From positions 1 through 64,000 of the forward strand of contig NZ_FXAN01000083.1 in assembly GCF_900176645.1 (NCBI RefSeq): DNA of 64,000 nt, given 5' to 3'. The notes beneath the pieces are model-generated. The model saw only the letters and a program-made list of their open reading frames with translations, ran no database searches and was not told where the DNA came from. Source of the DNA: Burkholderia singularis. Its GTDB lineage: Bacteria; Pseudomonadota; Gammaproteobacteria; Burkholderiales; Burkholderiaceae. The translations under genes were made by a program, and so were the position numbers. Shown here one piece after another: positions 45,247-57,238 of the stretch (position 1 is the first letter of the stretch; every line of letters starts with the position of its first letter).

Positions 45247-45621
45247 ATGAGTTCGGAAATCAGCCCGCTTCACCGGGTACTCGTACCCGTCGCGAATGCA
45301 AAGGCGATTTATGCGGCCTTGGGTTCTCGCATGCCAGGTTTTTTCCGGGTCATCGCGAAAGGGCACGCACCGCTGCATGTCGGGCATATCCGGCTTGCGC
45401 CCGAACTCCATTTCATGGACGGCGTCGTTCTCAAGGTGATGGGCATCGCCAAACGTCCATCACCGTCTGTCAGACACTATACGACGCCGGTTTATTCATT
45501 CGAGAGCCGATATCACAAGGAGATCTTCATTCGTGGCGCGAACGGCATCATTCCTGTCCCAGTCGATCTGCTCCGCGACGATACGGCGGATACCGATGTC
45601 GACGCGCTCTGCGTGGATTAG
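45247..45621 (+). CDS. Hypothetical protein beside the TOMM locus
   Basis: I do not recognise this 124-residue protein. It begins MSSEISPLHRVLVPVANAKA and contains MPGFFRVIAKGHAPLHVGHI and VYSFESRYHKEIFIRGANGI. It has no signal peptide, membrane segment or Cys pair and looks mainly beta. A longer frame from 45202 is possible, but the ATG at 45247 follows a more likely leader; neither has a strong ribosome binding site. The second unknown gene starts three bases after its stop, so the two form a unit. Context beside the TOMM locus may be chance. Confidence 0.6.
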   Translation: MSSEISPLHRVLVPVANAKAIYAALGSRMPGFFRVIAKGHAPLHVGHIRLAPELHFMDGVVLKVMGIAKRPSPSVRHYTTPVYSFESRYHKEIFIRGANGIIPVPVDLLRDDTADTDVDALCVD

Positions 45622-45624
45622 CCG

Positions 45625-46023
45625 ATGAGCACCGTCCATCCGCTGCACTCGACCGCCACGCGGTCATCGCAAAAAATGGGCGCGAGCCCGGATCTGCTCG
45701 CGCATATCCGGACCAACCAGCTCGACAAGGATATTTTCAACGCATCCCGACACTCGGTCGCGATCGGTCCGGTGACGCTGGAATTCCGCGTGAGTGCGAA
45801 TCCGGTCTCCGCAACCGTGGAGCTTTATATCGCGAATCGATTGATTGGCGGCGGTACGTTGAACCACGCGCATCCGAGCGCGAAATTCGGCGGTGCGGTA
45901 GACAAATTGAAGTCCGAAGCCGATCTCACGCTCGACATACCGGGCAAGAAGCTGGATTTCAGATTCACTGTTTGTGCGCCGGTTGTCGGCTGCACAAGCA
46001 GAAGCGGTACGCTTGGCTTATGA
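45625..46023 (+). CDS. Hypothetical protein with Cys/Ser/Thr-rich C-terminal tail
   Basis: I do not recognise this 132-residue protein. The body (residues 15-115) looks mainly beta: SVAIGPVTLEFRVSANPVSA, TVELYIANRLIGGGTLN and LTLDIPGKKLDFRFTV. The last 16 residues, CAPVVGCTSRSGTLGL, are rich in Cys, Ser, Thr and Gly, as in many RiPP core peptides. It directly follows the other unknown gene and may be translated with it. No signal peptide is seen. A role as a modified peptide substrate is speculative; a structural or toxin-accessory protein is equally possible. Confidence 0.6.
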   Translation: MSTVHPLHSTATRSSQKMGASPDLLAHIRTNQLDKDIFNASRHSVAIGPVTLEFRVSANPVSATVELYIANRLIGGGTLNHAHPSAKFGGAVDKLKSEADLTLDIPGKKLDFRFTVCAPVVGCTSRSGTLGL

Positions 46024-46230
46024 CCCGTTTCACGAGGGCCGAAAGACTGCGCCCGGCCGCCGCCATGCTGCGGCGGCCGGAAACGCAGCACTAATGACAA
46101 ACGGGCATCGGTCACGTGCCATGATCGTGCGCTGTCGATTCGAAACGGCGCCCGGGGGATAACGCTTTACCCGCCCGGAATAAGGAGAAATTCGGTAGTT
46201 ACTTGCTGTCGTTGTCGTCATCGGTTAACT
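46024..46230. other. Non-coding stretch after the two hypothetical genes
   Basis: No gene seen. GGAATAAGGAGAAATTC at about 46178-46194 contains a ribosome-binding-site-like AAGGAG, but no ORF follows it at proper spacing. Confidence 0.35.
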
Positions 46231-46320
46231 GCGTTTGCCCGCTCGGGCATATGCAGGCGATCGAAAGCGCGGCAAACGAGAAACCCGGGATTCGTGGGGA
46301 ATCGCCGGGTTTTGTTTTTT
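46231..46320 (+). ncRNA. Candidate structured RNA ending in an intrinsic terminator
   Basis: CGTTTGCC (46232-46239) pairs with GGCAAACG (46271-46278), enclosing about 31 bases with further pairing potential. Three bases later AACCCGG (46282-46288) pairs with CCGGGTT (46305-46311), followed by TTGTTTTTT. The two stems in series look like a small RNA with its terminator. The upstream hypothetical gene ends 208 bases before, so this could instead be its 3' end. The 5' boundary is unknown. Confidence 0.3.
46282..46320 (+). terminator. Intrinsic terminator
   Basis: A 7-bp stem (AACCCGG with CCGGGTT) has a 16-base loop and is followed by TTGTTTTTT. The orientation is plus strand. It lies 58 bases before the next gene, separating it from upstream transcription. 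Confidence 0.65.
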
Positions 46321-46377
46321 ATCGCACGCCAGACCGCAACGGGACTACACTGATGACCTGCAAAGCTGGAGCCCGCC

Positions 46378-46704
46378 ATGATTCCTCCTGCCTCAGAAAG
46401 CACCTTCCGCGGATTGCCGCTGACGCCGGAACAGGACGCGGAAGTCAGGCATTACATCAAGATCCGGATGCAGCGCGGCCTGCCTTGGGATACGCCTGAG
46501 CTCAAAGCGATGCTGCGCGACATGATGATGCCGCCCGAGGACGACTCCGACACGTCGGAGGACGTTCTAGCCGATGAAACGAGAATGGCCGCTGAACGCG
46601 CGATGTTCTCGATCGAAGACGCGATGGACCCGATCGAGGCAAGCGAGGAATGGCGCGCGGCGATGGAAGCCGAAAATATGAAGGGACTGGGGCTGCGCGG
46701 ATAA
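46378..46704 (+). CDS. Small acidic hypothetical protein
   Basis: This 108-residue acidic protein is not one I recognise. It contains LTPEQDAEVRHYIKIRMQRG and PWDTPELKAMLRDMMMPPED, followed by a run of acidic residues and predicted helices. GGAG eight bases before the ATG supports translation, and codon use is like the neighbours. No membrane segment is present. It stands alone between two gaps. Confidence 0.65.
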   Translation: MIPPASESTFRGLPLTPEQDAEVRHYIKIRMQRGLPWDTPELKAMLRDMMMPPEDDSDTSEDVLADETRMAAERAMFSIEDAMDPIEASEEWRAAMEAENMKGLGLRG

Positions 46705-47182
46705 TTCAATTCGGCGTGCCAAAGCCATACAGGCGCCCATGGCGCATGGTTGCTGCCGGCGAGCGAAGGTCCGCCATCTCGCAGCGAGGCTTTCCGAGAG
46801 GCTTGCAATAGAGTGGCGCCCCTTCTTCCGCCGGCCGGTGGCGACGTTCGTGCGCGTCGAATTCTTCGCGTTCGCAATACCGCGAACCGAGCGGCATCAC
46901 ATCGAAAGCAGCCTGCACACGTTGAACGGATCGCGCACTCGCAGCCGCCGGAAATCCGCGCCAAGGTCGCCACGTTGGCTCGGTCGGCCTCATCGTCGTT
47001 TCAAAGAAGCACGCCGCTTGAAGCTCGGCTGCCGCCCGCACGTTTCCGAGCCGTGCGCAACCGATCTCGATCAGCGGTCCTATTTGATTTGAAGTCAAAT
47101 ATCTTTGTCTTGCAGCGGCATTTATTTCATCGCCCCCCACCGCCAGAATGGCCGACAGCTCGATCCCTCCCAGGAATGAACA
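46705..47182. other. Gap with a possible decayed VOC-family gene on the minus strand
   Basis: No intact gene. On the minus strand near 46905-46960 the reading DFRRLRVRDPFN resembles the end of a glyoxalase/VOC protein (usually F-R-R-x-x-V-x-DPFGNRLEF) but is followed at once by a stop. Other fragments are out of frame. TTTGATTTGAAGTCAAAT at 47083-47100 is a near-palindrome that could be an operator for the aldo/keto reductase gene. Confidence 0.35.
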
Positions 47183-47989
47183 ATGAACAAAATGCCCGCA
47201 TTCGGCCTCGGCACATTCCGCCTGCAAGGGCAAGTTGTCATCGATTCGGTCAGCACCGGCCTCGAACTCGGCTATCGCGCGATCGATACCGCGCAGATCT
47301 ACGGTAACGAAGCCGAAGTAGGCAGTGCGATCGCCACCTCCGGCGTGCGCCGCGACGAACTGTTCGTGACCACGAAAATTTGGGTAGACCACTATGCGAA
47401 AGACAAGCTCGTGCCGAGCCTCGAGCAGAGCCTCGCGAAACTGCGCACCGACTACGTCGATCTGACGCTGATCCACTGGCCCGCGCCCGGCAACGGCGTG
47501 GCGCTCGGGGAATTCATGACCGCGCTCGCCGACGCAAAAGCAAAGGGCCTGACGCGGCAAATCGGCATCTCGAACTTCAACATCGAACTGACGCGGCAGG
47601 CGATCGCCGTGGTCGGCAGGGATGCGATCGCAACCAACCAGATCGAACTGAGCCCGTATCTGCAGAACCGCACGCTCGTCGAGTTCCTGCGGCGTGAAGG
47701 TATCCATGTCACGTCGTATATGACGCTCGCGTATGGAAAGGTGCTCAGCGATCCCACTATCGGCGCGATCGCGCGGCGGCACCACGCCACGCCGGCCCAG
47801 GTCGCGCTCGCGTGGGCACTGCAACTCGGCTACTCGGTCATTCCGTCGTCCACGAAGCGCGAGAATCTCGCCAGCAATCTGCTCGCCCAGACGCTGCGCC
47901 TGAGCGACGATGATATCGCCCAGATCGCCGCGCTCGAACGCAACGGCCGCGAAGTCAACCCGGCCGGCCTCGCGCCTCAATGGGACTGA
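47183..47989 (+). CDS. dkgB: Aldo/keto reductase, 2,5-diketo-D-gluconate reductase B type
   Basis: The 268-residue enzyme is an NADPH-dependent aldo/keto reductase of the YafB/DkgB type. The catalytic tetrad is visible as Asp and Tyr in [12 protein letters not shown], Lys in VTTKIWV and His in LIHWP. The cofactor-binding tail reads [16 protein letters not shown]. These enzymes reduce methylglyoxal and other aldehydes and 2,5-diketogluconate. The length is normal. It is a single-gene unit followed by a bidirectional terminator. Confidence 0.92.
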   Translation: MNKMPAFGLGTFRLQGQVVIDSVSTGLELGYRAIDTAQIYGNEAEVGSAIATSGVRRDELFVTTKIWVDHYAKDKLVPSLEQSLAKLRTDYVDLTLIHWPAPGNGVALGEFMTALADAKAKGLTRQIGISNFNIELTRQAIAVVGRDAIATNQIELSPYLQNRTLVEFLRREGIHVTSYMTLAYGKVLSDPTIGAIARRHHATPAQVALAWALQLGYSVIPSSTKRENLASNLLAQTLRLSDDDIAQIAALERNGREVNPAGLAPQWD

Positions 47990-48321
47990 GCGCGCCGGCA
48001 TTTTTGCCGCCCTGCCCGCCGTTCGAACCACCGCGTCGATAGGCCGCTCGCGGTGACCTCGGTGTTTCCGTTTCGGCCGTGTCGACCCGGCGCGTTGACG
48101 CCAACGCAAATCAATCGTGAAGCGCGTACTTGAGCGAGCGCTACGGCAAACGCGACGGAGGTGTCGACGCACGTGAATCGGGCAGGCATTTGAAGCACCG
48201 ATGGATGGAACTGGGCTTCGCCGGACTTGACGGCCGGGACGGCCATATACGTTTCGAAGAAAACATCCGGTTCCATCGGCAAGGCGCTGCGGTTCGCGAA
48301 AGTTGCCGCGAATCGCTGATC
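47990..48321. other. Gap between dkgB and the ssb terminator
   Basis: I see no supported gene. Open frames exist on both strands but lack ribosome binding sites and family resemblance. Confidence 0.4.
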
Positions 48322-48359
48322 GCAAAGAAAACCCCGCTCAAAGGCGGGGTTTTCTTTGC
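48322..48359. terminator. Bidirectional terminator between dkgB and ssb
   Basis: A perfect 16-bp stem (48322-48337 with 48344-48359) contains AAAGAAAACCCC and GGGGTTTTCTTT, so both strands end in a T-rich tract. It serves the minus-strand ssb, which stops 20 bases away, and any plus-strand transcript from dkgB. Confidence 0.88.
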
Positions 48360-48378
48360 AGTTCTTGCTTACGGGAAG

Positions 48379-48894
48379 TCAGAACGGAATATCGTCGTCC
48401 ATCTCGTCGAACCCGCCGCCGGCCGGCGCGCTCGGCCGGCTGGCACTGCCGCCGCCGCGCGCGGCCGAGCCGCCGCCCGCAGGGCGAGCGCCACCACGTT
48501 CAGCATCGCGGCCGCCGCCGTAGCCGCCGTCATCGCTGCCGCCACCGCCGCCCGAGCCGCCACGGCCGCCAAGCATTTGCATCTGGTCGGCAACGATTTC
48601 GGTCGAGTAGCGGTCCTGCCCATCCTGCCCCTGCCACTTGCGCGTGCGAATCCGTCCCTCGATATAAACCGACGAGCCCTTCTTCAGATATTCGCTGACG
48701 ATCTCGGCAAGCCGTCCGAAGAACGCGACGCGGTGCCATTCGGTCATTTCCTTGAATTCGCCGGACGCCTTGTCCTTATAGCGATCGGTCGTCGCAAGGC
48801 GGATATTCGCGACCGCATCACCGCTCGGCAGGTAACGCACTTCGGGATCGGCGCCGAGATTGCCGACGAGAATGACCTTGTTGACGGATGCCAT
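48379..48894 (-). CDS. ssb: Single-stranded DNA-binding protein
   Basis: The 171-residue protein has an OB-fold (residues 1-110: [52 protein letters not shown]), a Gly/Ser-rich flexible linker and the acidic tip DDDIPF that binds partner repair and replication proteins. It works as a tetramer coating single-stranded DNA. The ATG at 48894 begins MASVNKV; the longer open frame is not credible. It lies downstream of an MFS gene, and is near uvrA as in many proteobacteria. Confidence 0.97.
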   Translation of the reverse strand: MASVNKVILVGNLGADPEVRYLPSGDAVANIRLATTDRYKDKASGEFKEMTEWHRVAFFGRLAEIVSEYLKKGSSVYIEGRIRTRKWQGQDGQDRYSTEIVADQMQMLGGRGGSGGGGGSDDGGYGGGRDAERGGARPAGGGSAARGGGSASRPSAPAGGGFDEMDDDIPF

Positions 48895-49014
48895 GTGTTT
48901 CTCCAGTTGATTCGATGCCAAACAGCGCGGCAAAACCGTTTGCGGCAGCGGCGTGGGCCGCATGCCCGGCTCCGGCCTCACGCCGCCGTGCCGGCTTCAC
49001 CCGGCGCTCGCGTG

Positions 49015-50202
49015 TCAGGCCTTGCGCGGCGGCTGTTTCATGCGGGCCGCGATTATAAGCCACACCGCCACGAGGGCCGAGCACGCGAAGAAAACGGTGT
49101 TCGCCCCCCCGCTCTTCAGCAAGAAGCCGCCCACCCCCCCGCCGAGCGCGAGCCCGATCGATTGCGTCGTGTTGTACACGCCCGTGGCCGCACCCTTGCG
49201 CGAGCCCGGCGCCAACTTCGACACGAGCGACGGCTGCGATGCCTCGAGGATATTGAAACCGACGAAATAAACCAACAGAATCGCCGCGACAATCAGAATC
49301 GTATGCGCGGCGAAGCCCAGCAACAATTGGCCGATCAGGATAGCCGCAATTGCGCCGATCAGCACGGGTTTCATCTTGCCCCGTTTCTCGGCGACGATGA
49401 TCGCGGGCACCATCATCACGAACGCAAGCCCCATCACCGGCAAATAGACCTTCCAGTGCGACGCGACAGGCAGCCCGCCATCGACGAGCAGCCGCGGTAC
49501 GACGAGGAACAGCGCGGTCTGCGTCGCATGCAGCACGAGCACGCCGAAATTCAGGCGCAGCAGTTCCACGTTGTGCAGCACCTCGGCGAACGGCGCGGGT
49601 ACGTGAACGGGCCGCGGCGCATCGGGCACGATCCACAGCACGACGCCGATCGCGACGATCGACAACGCACCGACGATCGCGAACAGGCCGCTCATCCCGA
49701 CCCACTGAAACAGGATCGGCGCGCCGACGATCGCGACCGCGAACGACACGCCGATCGAGCCGCCGACCATCGCCATCGCCTTCGTCCGGTTACGCTCCGA
49801 CGTCAGATCGGCGATGAACGCCAGCACCGCCGACGACACCGCGCCCATTCCCTGCACGACCCGGCCGACGATGATCCACGTGATGTCGTGAGCGAACGCC
49901 GCGATGAAGCTGCCGAGCGCGAACACGAGCAGGCCGGCGGCGATCACCGGCTTGCGCCCGAACTTGTCCGACGCCCAGCCGTAGAAGATGTACAGAAGCG
50001 ATTGGGTGACGCCATACGCGCCGAGCGCGATGCCCACGAGCAGCACGTTGTCGCCGCCCGGGATCGTCTTCGCGTAGACGGAGAACACCGGCATGATCAT
50101 GAAAAGCCCAAGCATGCGCAGCGCGAAGATGGCCGCGAGCGATGTGGTCGCGCGCAATTCGGGCGCGCTCATGCGGGTGGATGCGACGGAATGATTGGAC
50201 AT
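49015..50202 (-). CDS. MFS transporter (12-helix) between ssb and uvrA
   Basis: The 395-residue protein has 12 predicted transmembrane helices. The motif between helices 2 and 3 is [11 protein letters not shown], and helix 4 reads [20 protein letters not shown] as in drug-exporter-like MFS proteins. Its place between ssb and uvrA is conserved in beta-proteobacteria. The substrate is unknown. The ATG at 50202 is used; MSAPEL at 50172 is an alternative. An open frame on this strand continues far upstream, but that part is antisense to uvrA. Confidence 0.9.
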   Translation of the reverse strand: MSNHSVASTRMSAPELRATTSLAAIFALRMLGLFMIMPVFSVYAKTIPGGDNVLLVGIALGAYGVTQSLLYIFYGWASDKFGRKPVIAAGLLVFALGSFIAAFAHDITWIIVGRVVQGMGAVSSAVLAFIADLTSERNRTKAMAMVGGSIGVSFAVAIVGAPILFQWVGMSGLFAIVGALSIVAIGVVLWIVPDAPRPVHVPAPFAEVLHNVELLRLNFGVLVLHATQTALFLVVPRLLVDGGLPVASHWKVYLPVMGLAFVMMVPAIIVAEKRGKMKPVLIGAIAAILIGQLLLGFAAHTILIVAAILLVYFVGFNILEASQPSLVSKLAPGSRKGAATGVYNTTQSIGLALGGGVGGFLLKSGGANTVFFACSALVAVWLIIAARMKQPPRKA

Positions 50203-50346
50203 CGGGCTTGAATTCGAATGCTCGGCGCAGCGTGGCGGCGCGAGCGCTCCCTGCTGACGGCTCTTGCAATGCTTCGGAGCCTGAAACGACGGTCCCGAAA
50301 AGTCGTTATAGTAGCAGGTTTGGTCCCCTCCTCTTCCGCCGGGTTC

Positions 50347-53214
<2,868 letters not shown>

Positions 53215-53524
53215 CCCGGCCCGGCGCAAGCGGCAAGCCTGCAGGCTTGCCGCCGCCGGTCATTTGCGCGCGCGGCGCTCGCGGGCTTGCCGCGCTACGG
53301 CCCGCCCGCGCCCGCGGCGCAATGCCTGGCGCTCGCCGCGCACGGACAACGGGCAATGGGCAATGGGCTGCCCGCCCGCAAGCGCAACGCGCGATTTTTC
53401 CTTACAACATCCTAATATTCCGGCCAACAATCGTTGCTATACTGCGCGGCGATGCCTAGCCATTGTCCGCCGCGCGCTTGCGGCCTCAAACGTGCGGGAT
53501 GGCGGTCTAGATACAGGGAAAGTC
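53215..53524. promoter_or_regulatory. Gap after uvrA with an extended -10 promoter
   Basis: No gene. TGCTATACT at 53435-53443 is a perfect extended -10 element (TGn-TATACT) and lies about 80 bases before the AI-2E family gene. The first half is GC-rich with short repeats of GGGCAATGGGC type and no clear terminator. Confidence 0.5.
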
Positions 53525-54610
53525 ATGGAGAAGCAATCTGAGCCGACGCGCGAGCCGCAGTCGCGGGAACCGCACCTGCGCAGCGTCCGGCTAACGAGCG
53601 ATTTCAGCCTGCCGAAGCTTTCGGCGATCGAGATCGGCAGCTACCTCCTCGCCGTTGTCGCGCTCTGGCTCATCCTGTCCCTGAAGCTGCTCGGCGGCCT
53701 CCTGGCCGGCCTGCTCGTCTATCAGCTCGTCCACATGATCGCGCCCGCGATCGAACGCCACATGTCGAGCCAGCGCGCACGCTGGCTTGCGGTCGTGCTG
53801 CTGTCGGCCGTGATCGTCGGCGGCCTCGCCGGCCTGACGATCGCCGTTATCGAACATTTCGAGCACACGGTTCCGAATGCGCAGAATCTGCTCGGCCAGC
53901 TCATGCAGATCGTCGATCAGGCGCGTGCGCGCACTCCCGCATGGATCTCGAACCTGCTGCCCGTCGATGCCGACCAGATGCGCGCGAAAGCCACTCTGCT
54001 GATGAACAAGCACATGGATCAGCTCCAGCAAGGCGGCAAGAATGTCGCACGCGGCTTCGGCCATGTGCTGTTCGGGATGATCATCGGCGCGATGATCGCG
54101 ATCGGCGTCGATCGAAACAAATCGCGCCAGCCGCTGTCCACCGCGCTCGTCACGCGCATCTCGCGCTTTTCCGACGCGTTCCGCCGGATCGTGTTCGCGC
54201 AGATCAAGATCTCCGCGCTCAACGCGTTCTTCACGAGCCTGTACCTGCTCGTCGCGCTGCCGCTCTTCCACCAGCGGCTGCCGCTATCCAAGACGCTCGT
54301 GCTCGTCACGTTCATCGTCGGCCTGCTGCCCGTGATCGGCAACCTGATCTCGAACACGCTGATCGTGGCGGTGTCGCTGTCGGTCAGCATGAGCACCGCG
54401 GTCGCCTCGCTTGCGTTCCTCGTCATCATTCACAAGCTCGAATATTTTCTGAACGCGCGGATCATCGGCGGCCAGATCGAGTCGCGCGCGTGGGAGCTAC
54501 TACTGGCGATGCTCGTGATGGAAGCGGCGTTCGGCGTGCCGGGCGTGGTCGCCGCGCCGATCTTCTATGCATACGTAAAGCGCGAGTTGCTCTATCTGCG
54601 GCTCATCTGA
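53525..54610 (+). CDS. AI-2E family transporter (PF01594-type permease)
   Basis: The 361-residue membrane protein has about eight helices. Two N-terminal helices (IGSYLLAVVALWLILSLKLL, GLLAGLLVYQLVHMIAP) precede a periplasmic or cytosolic amphipathic segment (about 110-175). A helical bundle follows with the family core LVTFIVGLLPVIGNLISNTL and the end GVPGVVAAPIFYAYVKREL. The family includes TqsA and various antiporters; the substrate here is unknown. The ATG at 53525 follows the extended -10 promoter. A bidirectional terminator follows. Confidence 0.88.
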   Translation: MEKQSEPTREPQSREPHLRSVRLTSDFSLPKLSAIEIGSYLLAVVALWLILSLKLLGGLLAGLLVYQLVHMIAPAIERHMSSQRARWLAVVLLSAVIVGGLAGLTIAVIEHFEHTVPNAQNLLGQLMQIVDQARARTPAWISNLLPVDADQMRAKATLLMNKHMDQLQQGGKNVARGFGHVLFGMIIGAMIAIGVDRNKSRQPLSTALVTRISRFSDAFRRIVFAQIKISALNAFFTSLYLLVALPLFHQRLPLSKTLVLVTFIVGLLPVIGNLISNTLIVAVSLSVSMSTAVASLAFLVIIHKLEYFLNARIIGGQIESRAWELLLAMLVMEAAFGVPGVVAAPIFYAYVKRELLYLRLI

Positions 54611-54652
54611 GCGCGCCGTCGAGCACCCCGCCGACGTCCCGCCGAGTGCGCC

Positions 54653-54689
54653 AAGGAAAAAGGCCGCGTTAGACGCGGCCTTTTTCCTT
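54653..54689. terminator. Bidirectional terminator between AI-2E and purU genes
   Basis: A perfect 17-bp stem (54653-54669 with 54673-54689; AAGGAAAAAGGCCGCG) has a 3-base loop and T-rich tracts on both strands. It ends both convergent genes. Confidence 0.9.
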
Positions 54690-54763
54690 TTCTCGCCTTG
54701 CGCCGCCGAAAGCGCGCGATACGCGGGCCTGCGGCGGCCAGTCTTGAAATTCGCCATGCCGGC

Positions 54764-55645
54764 TCAGCGAAACACCACCGTTTTCGTGCCGTTCAGCACG
54801 ATCCGATGCTCGACGTGCCATTTCACCGCGCGCGCGAGCGTCACGCATTCGACGTCGCGGCCCACCGCCGTCAGTTCGTCCGGCGTCATGCTGTGATCGA
54901 CGCGCTCGACCTCCTGCTCAATGATCGGCCCCTCGTCGAGATCGGTGGTCACATAGTGTGCGGTCGCGCCGATCAGCTTCACGCCGCGATCGAACGCCTG
55001 GTAATACGGCTTCGCACCCTTGAAGCTCGGCAGAAACGAATGATGAATGTTGATCGCGCGCCCCGCCAGCCGCTCGCACATCGCCGGCGACAGGATCTGC
55101 ATGTAGCGCGCGAGTACGACGAGATCGGCCGAATGCTCGCCGATCACCTCGAGCACGCGCGCCTCCTGCGCGGCCTTCGCATCGGCCGGCGCACCCGCGG
55201 CAAGCGGGAAGTGGTGGAACGGAATGTCGTAGCTCGCGGCGAGCTGATAGAAATCCTTGTGGTTCGACACGATCGCCGAAATCTCGATCGGCAACTGGCC
55301 GGTCCGGTAACGGAACAGCAGATCGTTCAGGCAATGGCCGATCTTCGACACGAGGATCACGACGCGCGGCTTCACCGACGCGTCATGCAGTTCCCAACGC
55401 ATGTCGAACTGCGCGGCGAGGGGCGCGAATTCGGCACGCAGCGCCTCGAGCGCGTCGGCGGCGCTGCCCCCGTCGGCCCGATCGAAATGCACGCGCATGA
55501 AGAACTCGCCGGTATGGCTGTCGCCGAACTGCGCGGAATCGAGAATATTGCTGCCGCGCTCGAACAGGAAACCCGAGACTGCGTGGACGATGCCGTGCCG
55601 ATCCGGGCACGACAGTTTCAGGATAAAGCTGTGATCGGTCGACAT
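54764..55645 (-). CDS. purU: Formyltetrahydrofolate deformylase
   Basis: The 293-residue enzyme hydrolyses 10-formyl-THF to formate and THF, balancing one-carbon units. An N-terminal ACT domain (about 1-80: FILKLSCPDRHGIVHAVSGF) is followed by the formyltransferase-like domain with the Asn/His/Asp catalytic set in INIHHSFLPSFKGAKPYYQA and HYVTTDLDEGPI. GGGAG eight bases before the ATG at 55645 sets the start; an upstream start at 55660 would add five residues. It ends at the bidirectional terminator. Confidence 0.95.
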   Translation of the reverse strand: MSTDHSFILKLSCPDRHGIVHAVSGFLFERGSNILDSAQFGDSHTGEFFMRVHFDRADGGSAADALEALRAEFAPLAAQFDMRWELHDASVKPRVVILVSKIGHCLNDLLFRYRTGQLPIEISAIVSNHKDFYQLAASYDIPFHHFPLAAGAPADAKAAQEARVLEVIGEHSADLVVLARYMQILSPAMCERLAGRAINIHHSFLPSFKGAKPYYQAFDRGVKLIGATAHYVTTDLDEGPIIEQEVERVDHSMTPDELTAVGRDVECVTLARAVKWHVEHRIVLNGTKTVVFR

Positions 55646-55705
55646 GACCGCGACTCCCATTTCTCTAATCTTCTGATCAAACCGATTCGCGCCGCATCGC
55701 GCGGC

Positions 55706-56566
55706 TCAACCGAATGCCAGCGGCGGCGGCGCGAACAGCGCATCGAGCCCGGGCGCGGCTTCGGGCAAAATCGCGCGATGACGCACCAGGCTGTCGAGCA
55801 TCGCGACGCTCGCATCGACGGTTGCCGCGCCCGCGCGCAGCCAGCCGACGATCTCGTCGACGCCCGCGAGCAGATGCTCGGCCACTTCGCCGTCCTGATT
55901 GCACGGCGAGAAATCGCGTGGCAGCGGCAAATCGTAGATGAATACCTGCTCGGCCTCCGTGCCCTCCGGCAGCGAGCACAGCACGTGCGCAACGCGGCCG
56001 GGAATCGCGCGCGCCGCAAGCTCGGGCGCAATGCCCGCCTCTTCCCAGCACTCCTTCGCGAGCGTGTCCTCGATGCCCAGGCCCCAGCCGATGCCGCCCG
56101 CGACGACGTTGTCGAGCATTCCGGGGTCGGTCGCCTTTGTCGCGCTGCGCCTGCCCAGCCACATTCGAAACGGCTCGGCGGGCGCATATTCTACGACGCC
56201 GTTCAAATGCACCGCGTATGTCAGCGTACCGAAGAAGCGCGACGCCGCACGCTCGATGTACGCGAGCGGCGGATCGTCGAAGCGGTTGCGGATCGCATAG
56301 ATCTCGTCGCGCCAACCGACGATCGCGCCGTCGGCCGCGAGCGCGCCGATCGGCCCTGCCAGCGCCATGCTGCGCGCGTCGACGCTGTCATAGCGCGCGG
56401 CAAGCTCCACACGCCCCGCCGGAAACTCGAACACGTCCGGCCAGCGCGCGAGCCGCGCGACATCGCAGCGGCGCAGCCAGCCGATCTGCCGCCCGGCGAT
56501 CCAGAACGGTATGTGCGCCGATGGATCGAAACGGCGCGCGGCGGCGATGCACGGAAAGGTCATCAT
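55706..56566 (-). CDS. Nudix hydrolase with DUF4743-type N-terminal domain
   Basis: The 286-residue protein has an N-terminal domain (about 1-115, with HIPFWIAGRQIGWLRRCDVA) of the DUF4743 kind and a C-terminal Nudix domain. The Nudix box core is KECWEEAGI preceded by GGIGWGLGIEDT. Relatives related to Tnr3/YJR142W act on thiamine-diphosphate derivatives; whether this one does is unknown. The ATG at 56566 or 56563 may be used. The preceding lysE gene ends 11 bases upstream, so they are cotranscribed. Confidence 0.85.
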   Translation of the reverse strand: MMTFPCIAAARRFDPSAHIPFWIAGRQIGWLRRCDVARLARWPDVFEFPAGRVELAARYDSVDARSMALAGPIGALAADGAIVGWRDEIYAIRNRFDDPPLAYIERAASRFFGTLTYAVHLNGVVEYAPAEPFRMWLGRRSATKATDPGMLDNVVAGGIGWGLGIEDTLAKECWEEAGIAPELAARAIPGRVAHVLCSLPEGTEAEQVFIYDLPLPRDFSPCNQDGEVAEHLLAGVDEIVGWLRAGAATVDASVAMLDSLVRHRAILPEAAPGLDALFAPPPLAFG

Positions 56567-56577
56567 CGCGCGCCGCG

Positions 56578-57192
56578 TCAATCGTTGAACGCCACGCGCA
56601 GGCCGAGCGCGACAAACGTCGCGCCGGCGAGCCGGTCGAGCCAGACGCCCGCACGCGGCCGGCGCTTGAGCCATCCGCCGATCGCCCCCGCGCCAAGGCC
56701 GAACGCAGAGAACACGATGGCCGCCTGGGTCATGAATAGCACACCCAGCTCGAACATTTGCAGCGCAACGGGCTGCGTGCCGCCCGGATCGACGAACTGC
56801 GGCAGGAACACGACAAAAAACAGCGTCACCTTCGGATTCAGCATACTGCCGATCACACTCTGGCGGAAGATCGCCGCAACCGGCTGCGGCGCGCGTTCGT
56901 GCGCGGCCGCGAGCCCCTTGCTCGCCAGCGCCTTCACGCCAATCCAGATCAAATACGCGCCGCCCGCGAGCTTGAGCAGATGGAACGCGACGGGCGACGA
57001 ACTCAGCAGCGCGGCGATCCCGAACGCGGCAAGCGTCGTGTGAAACAGCACCCCGGACGCGAAGCCGAGCGCTGCGACGACAGCAGCCATCCGGCCCTGC
57101 GAGATGCCGCGCGCAAGCACCTGCAGGTTGTCCGGGCCGGGCGCAATCGTGATCGCCAACGAAGCGGCGAGAAACAACATGAAATTCGGCAT
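56578..57192 (-). CDS. LysE/RhtB family amino-acid exporter
   Basis: The 204-residue inner-membrane protein has six predicted helices and the family signature ITIAPGPDNLQVLARGISQG in the N-terminal region, followed by GFASGVLFHTTLAAFGIAAL. The C-terminal helices end WLDRLAGATFVALGLRVAF. It should export an amino acid or derivative. It lies 46 bases after apt in the direction of transcription and directly before the Nudix gene, giving an apt-lysE-nudix unit. Confidence 0.92.
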   Translation of the reverse strand: MPNFMLFLAASLAITIAPGPDNLQVLARGISQGRMAAVVAALGFASGVLFHTTLAAFGIAALLSSSPVAFHLLKLAGGAYLIWIGVKALASKGLAAAHERAPQPVAAIFRQSVIGSMLNPKVTLFFVVFLPQFVDPGGTQPVALQMFELGVLFMTQAAIVFSAFGLGAGAIGGWLKRRPRAGVWLDRLAGATFVALGLRVAFND

Positions 57193-57238
57193 CGCAAGCT
57201 CGCTTGATGATTCAAAGCAGACGCGGCGCGCAACGCGC

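Noticed and set aside
54698..57043. A 781-codon plus-strand frame across purU, nudix and lysE
   Set aside because: It is antisense to three well-supported genes and shows no family motifs.
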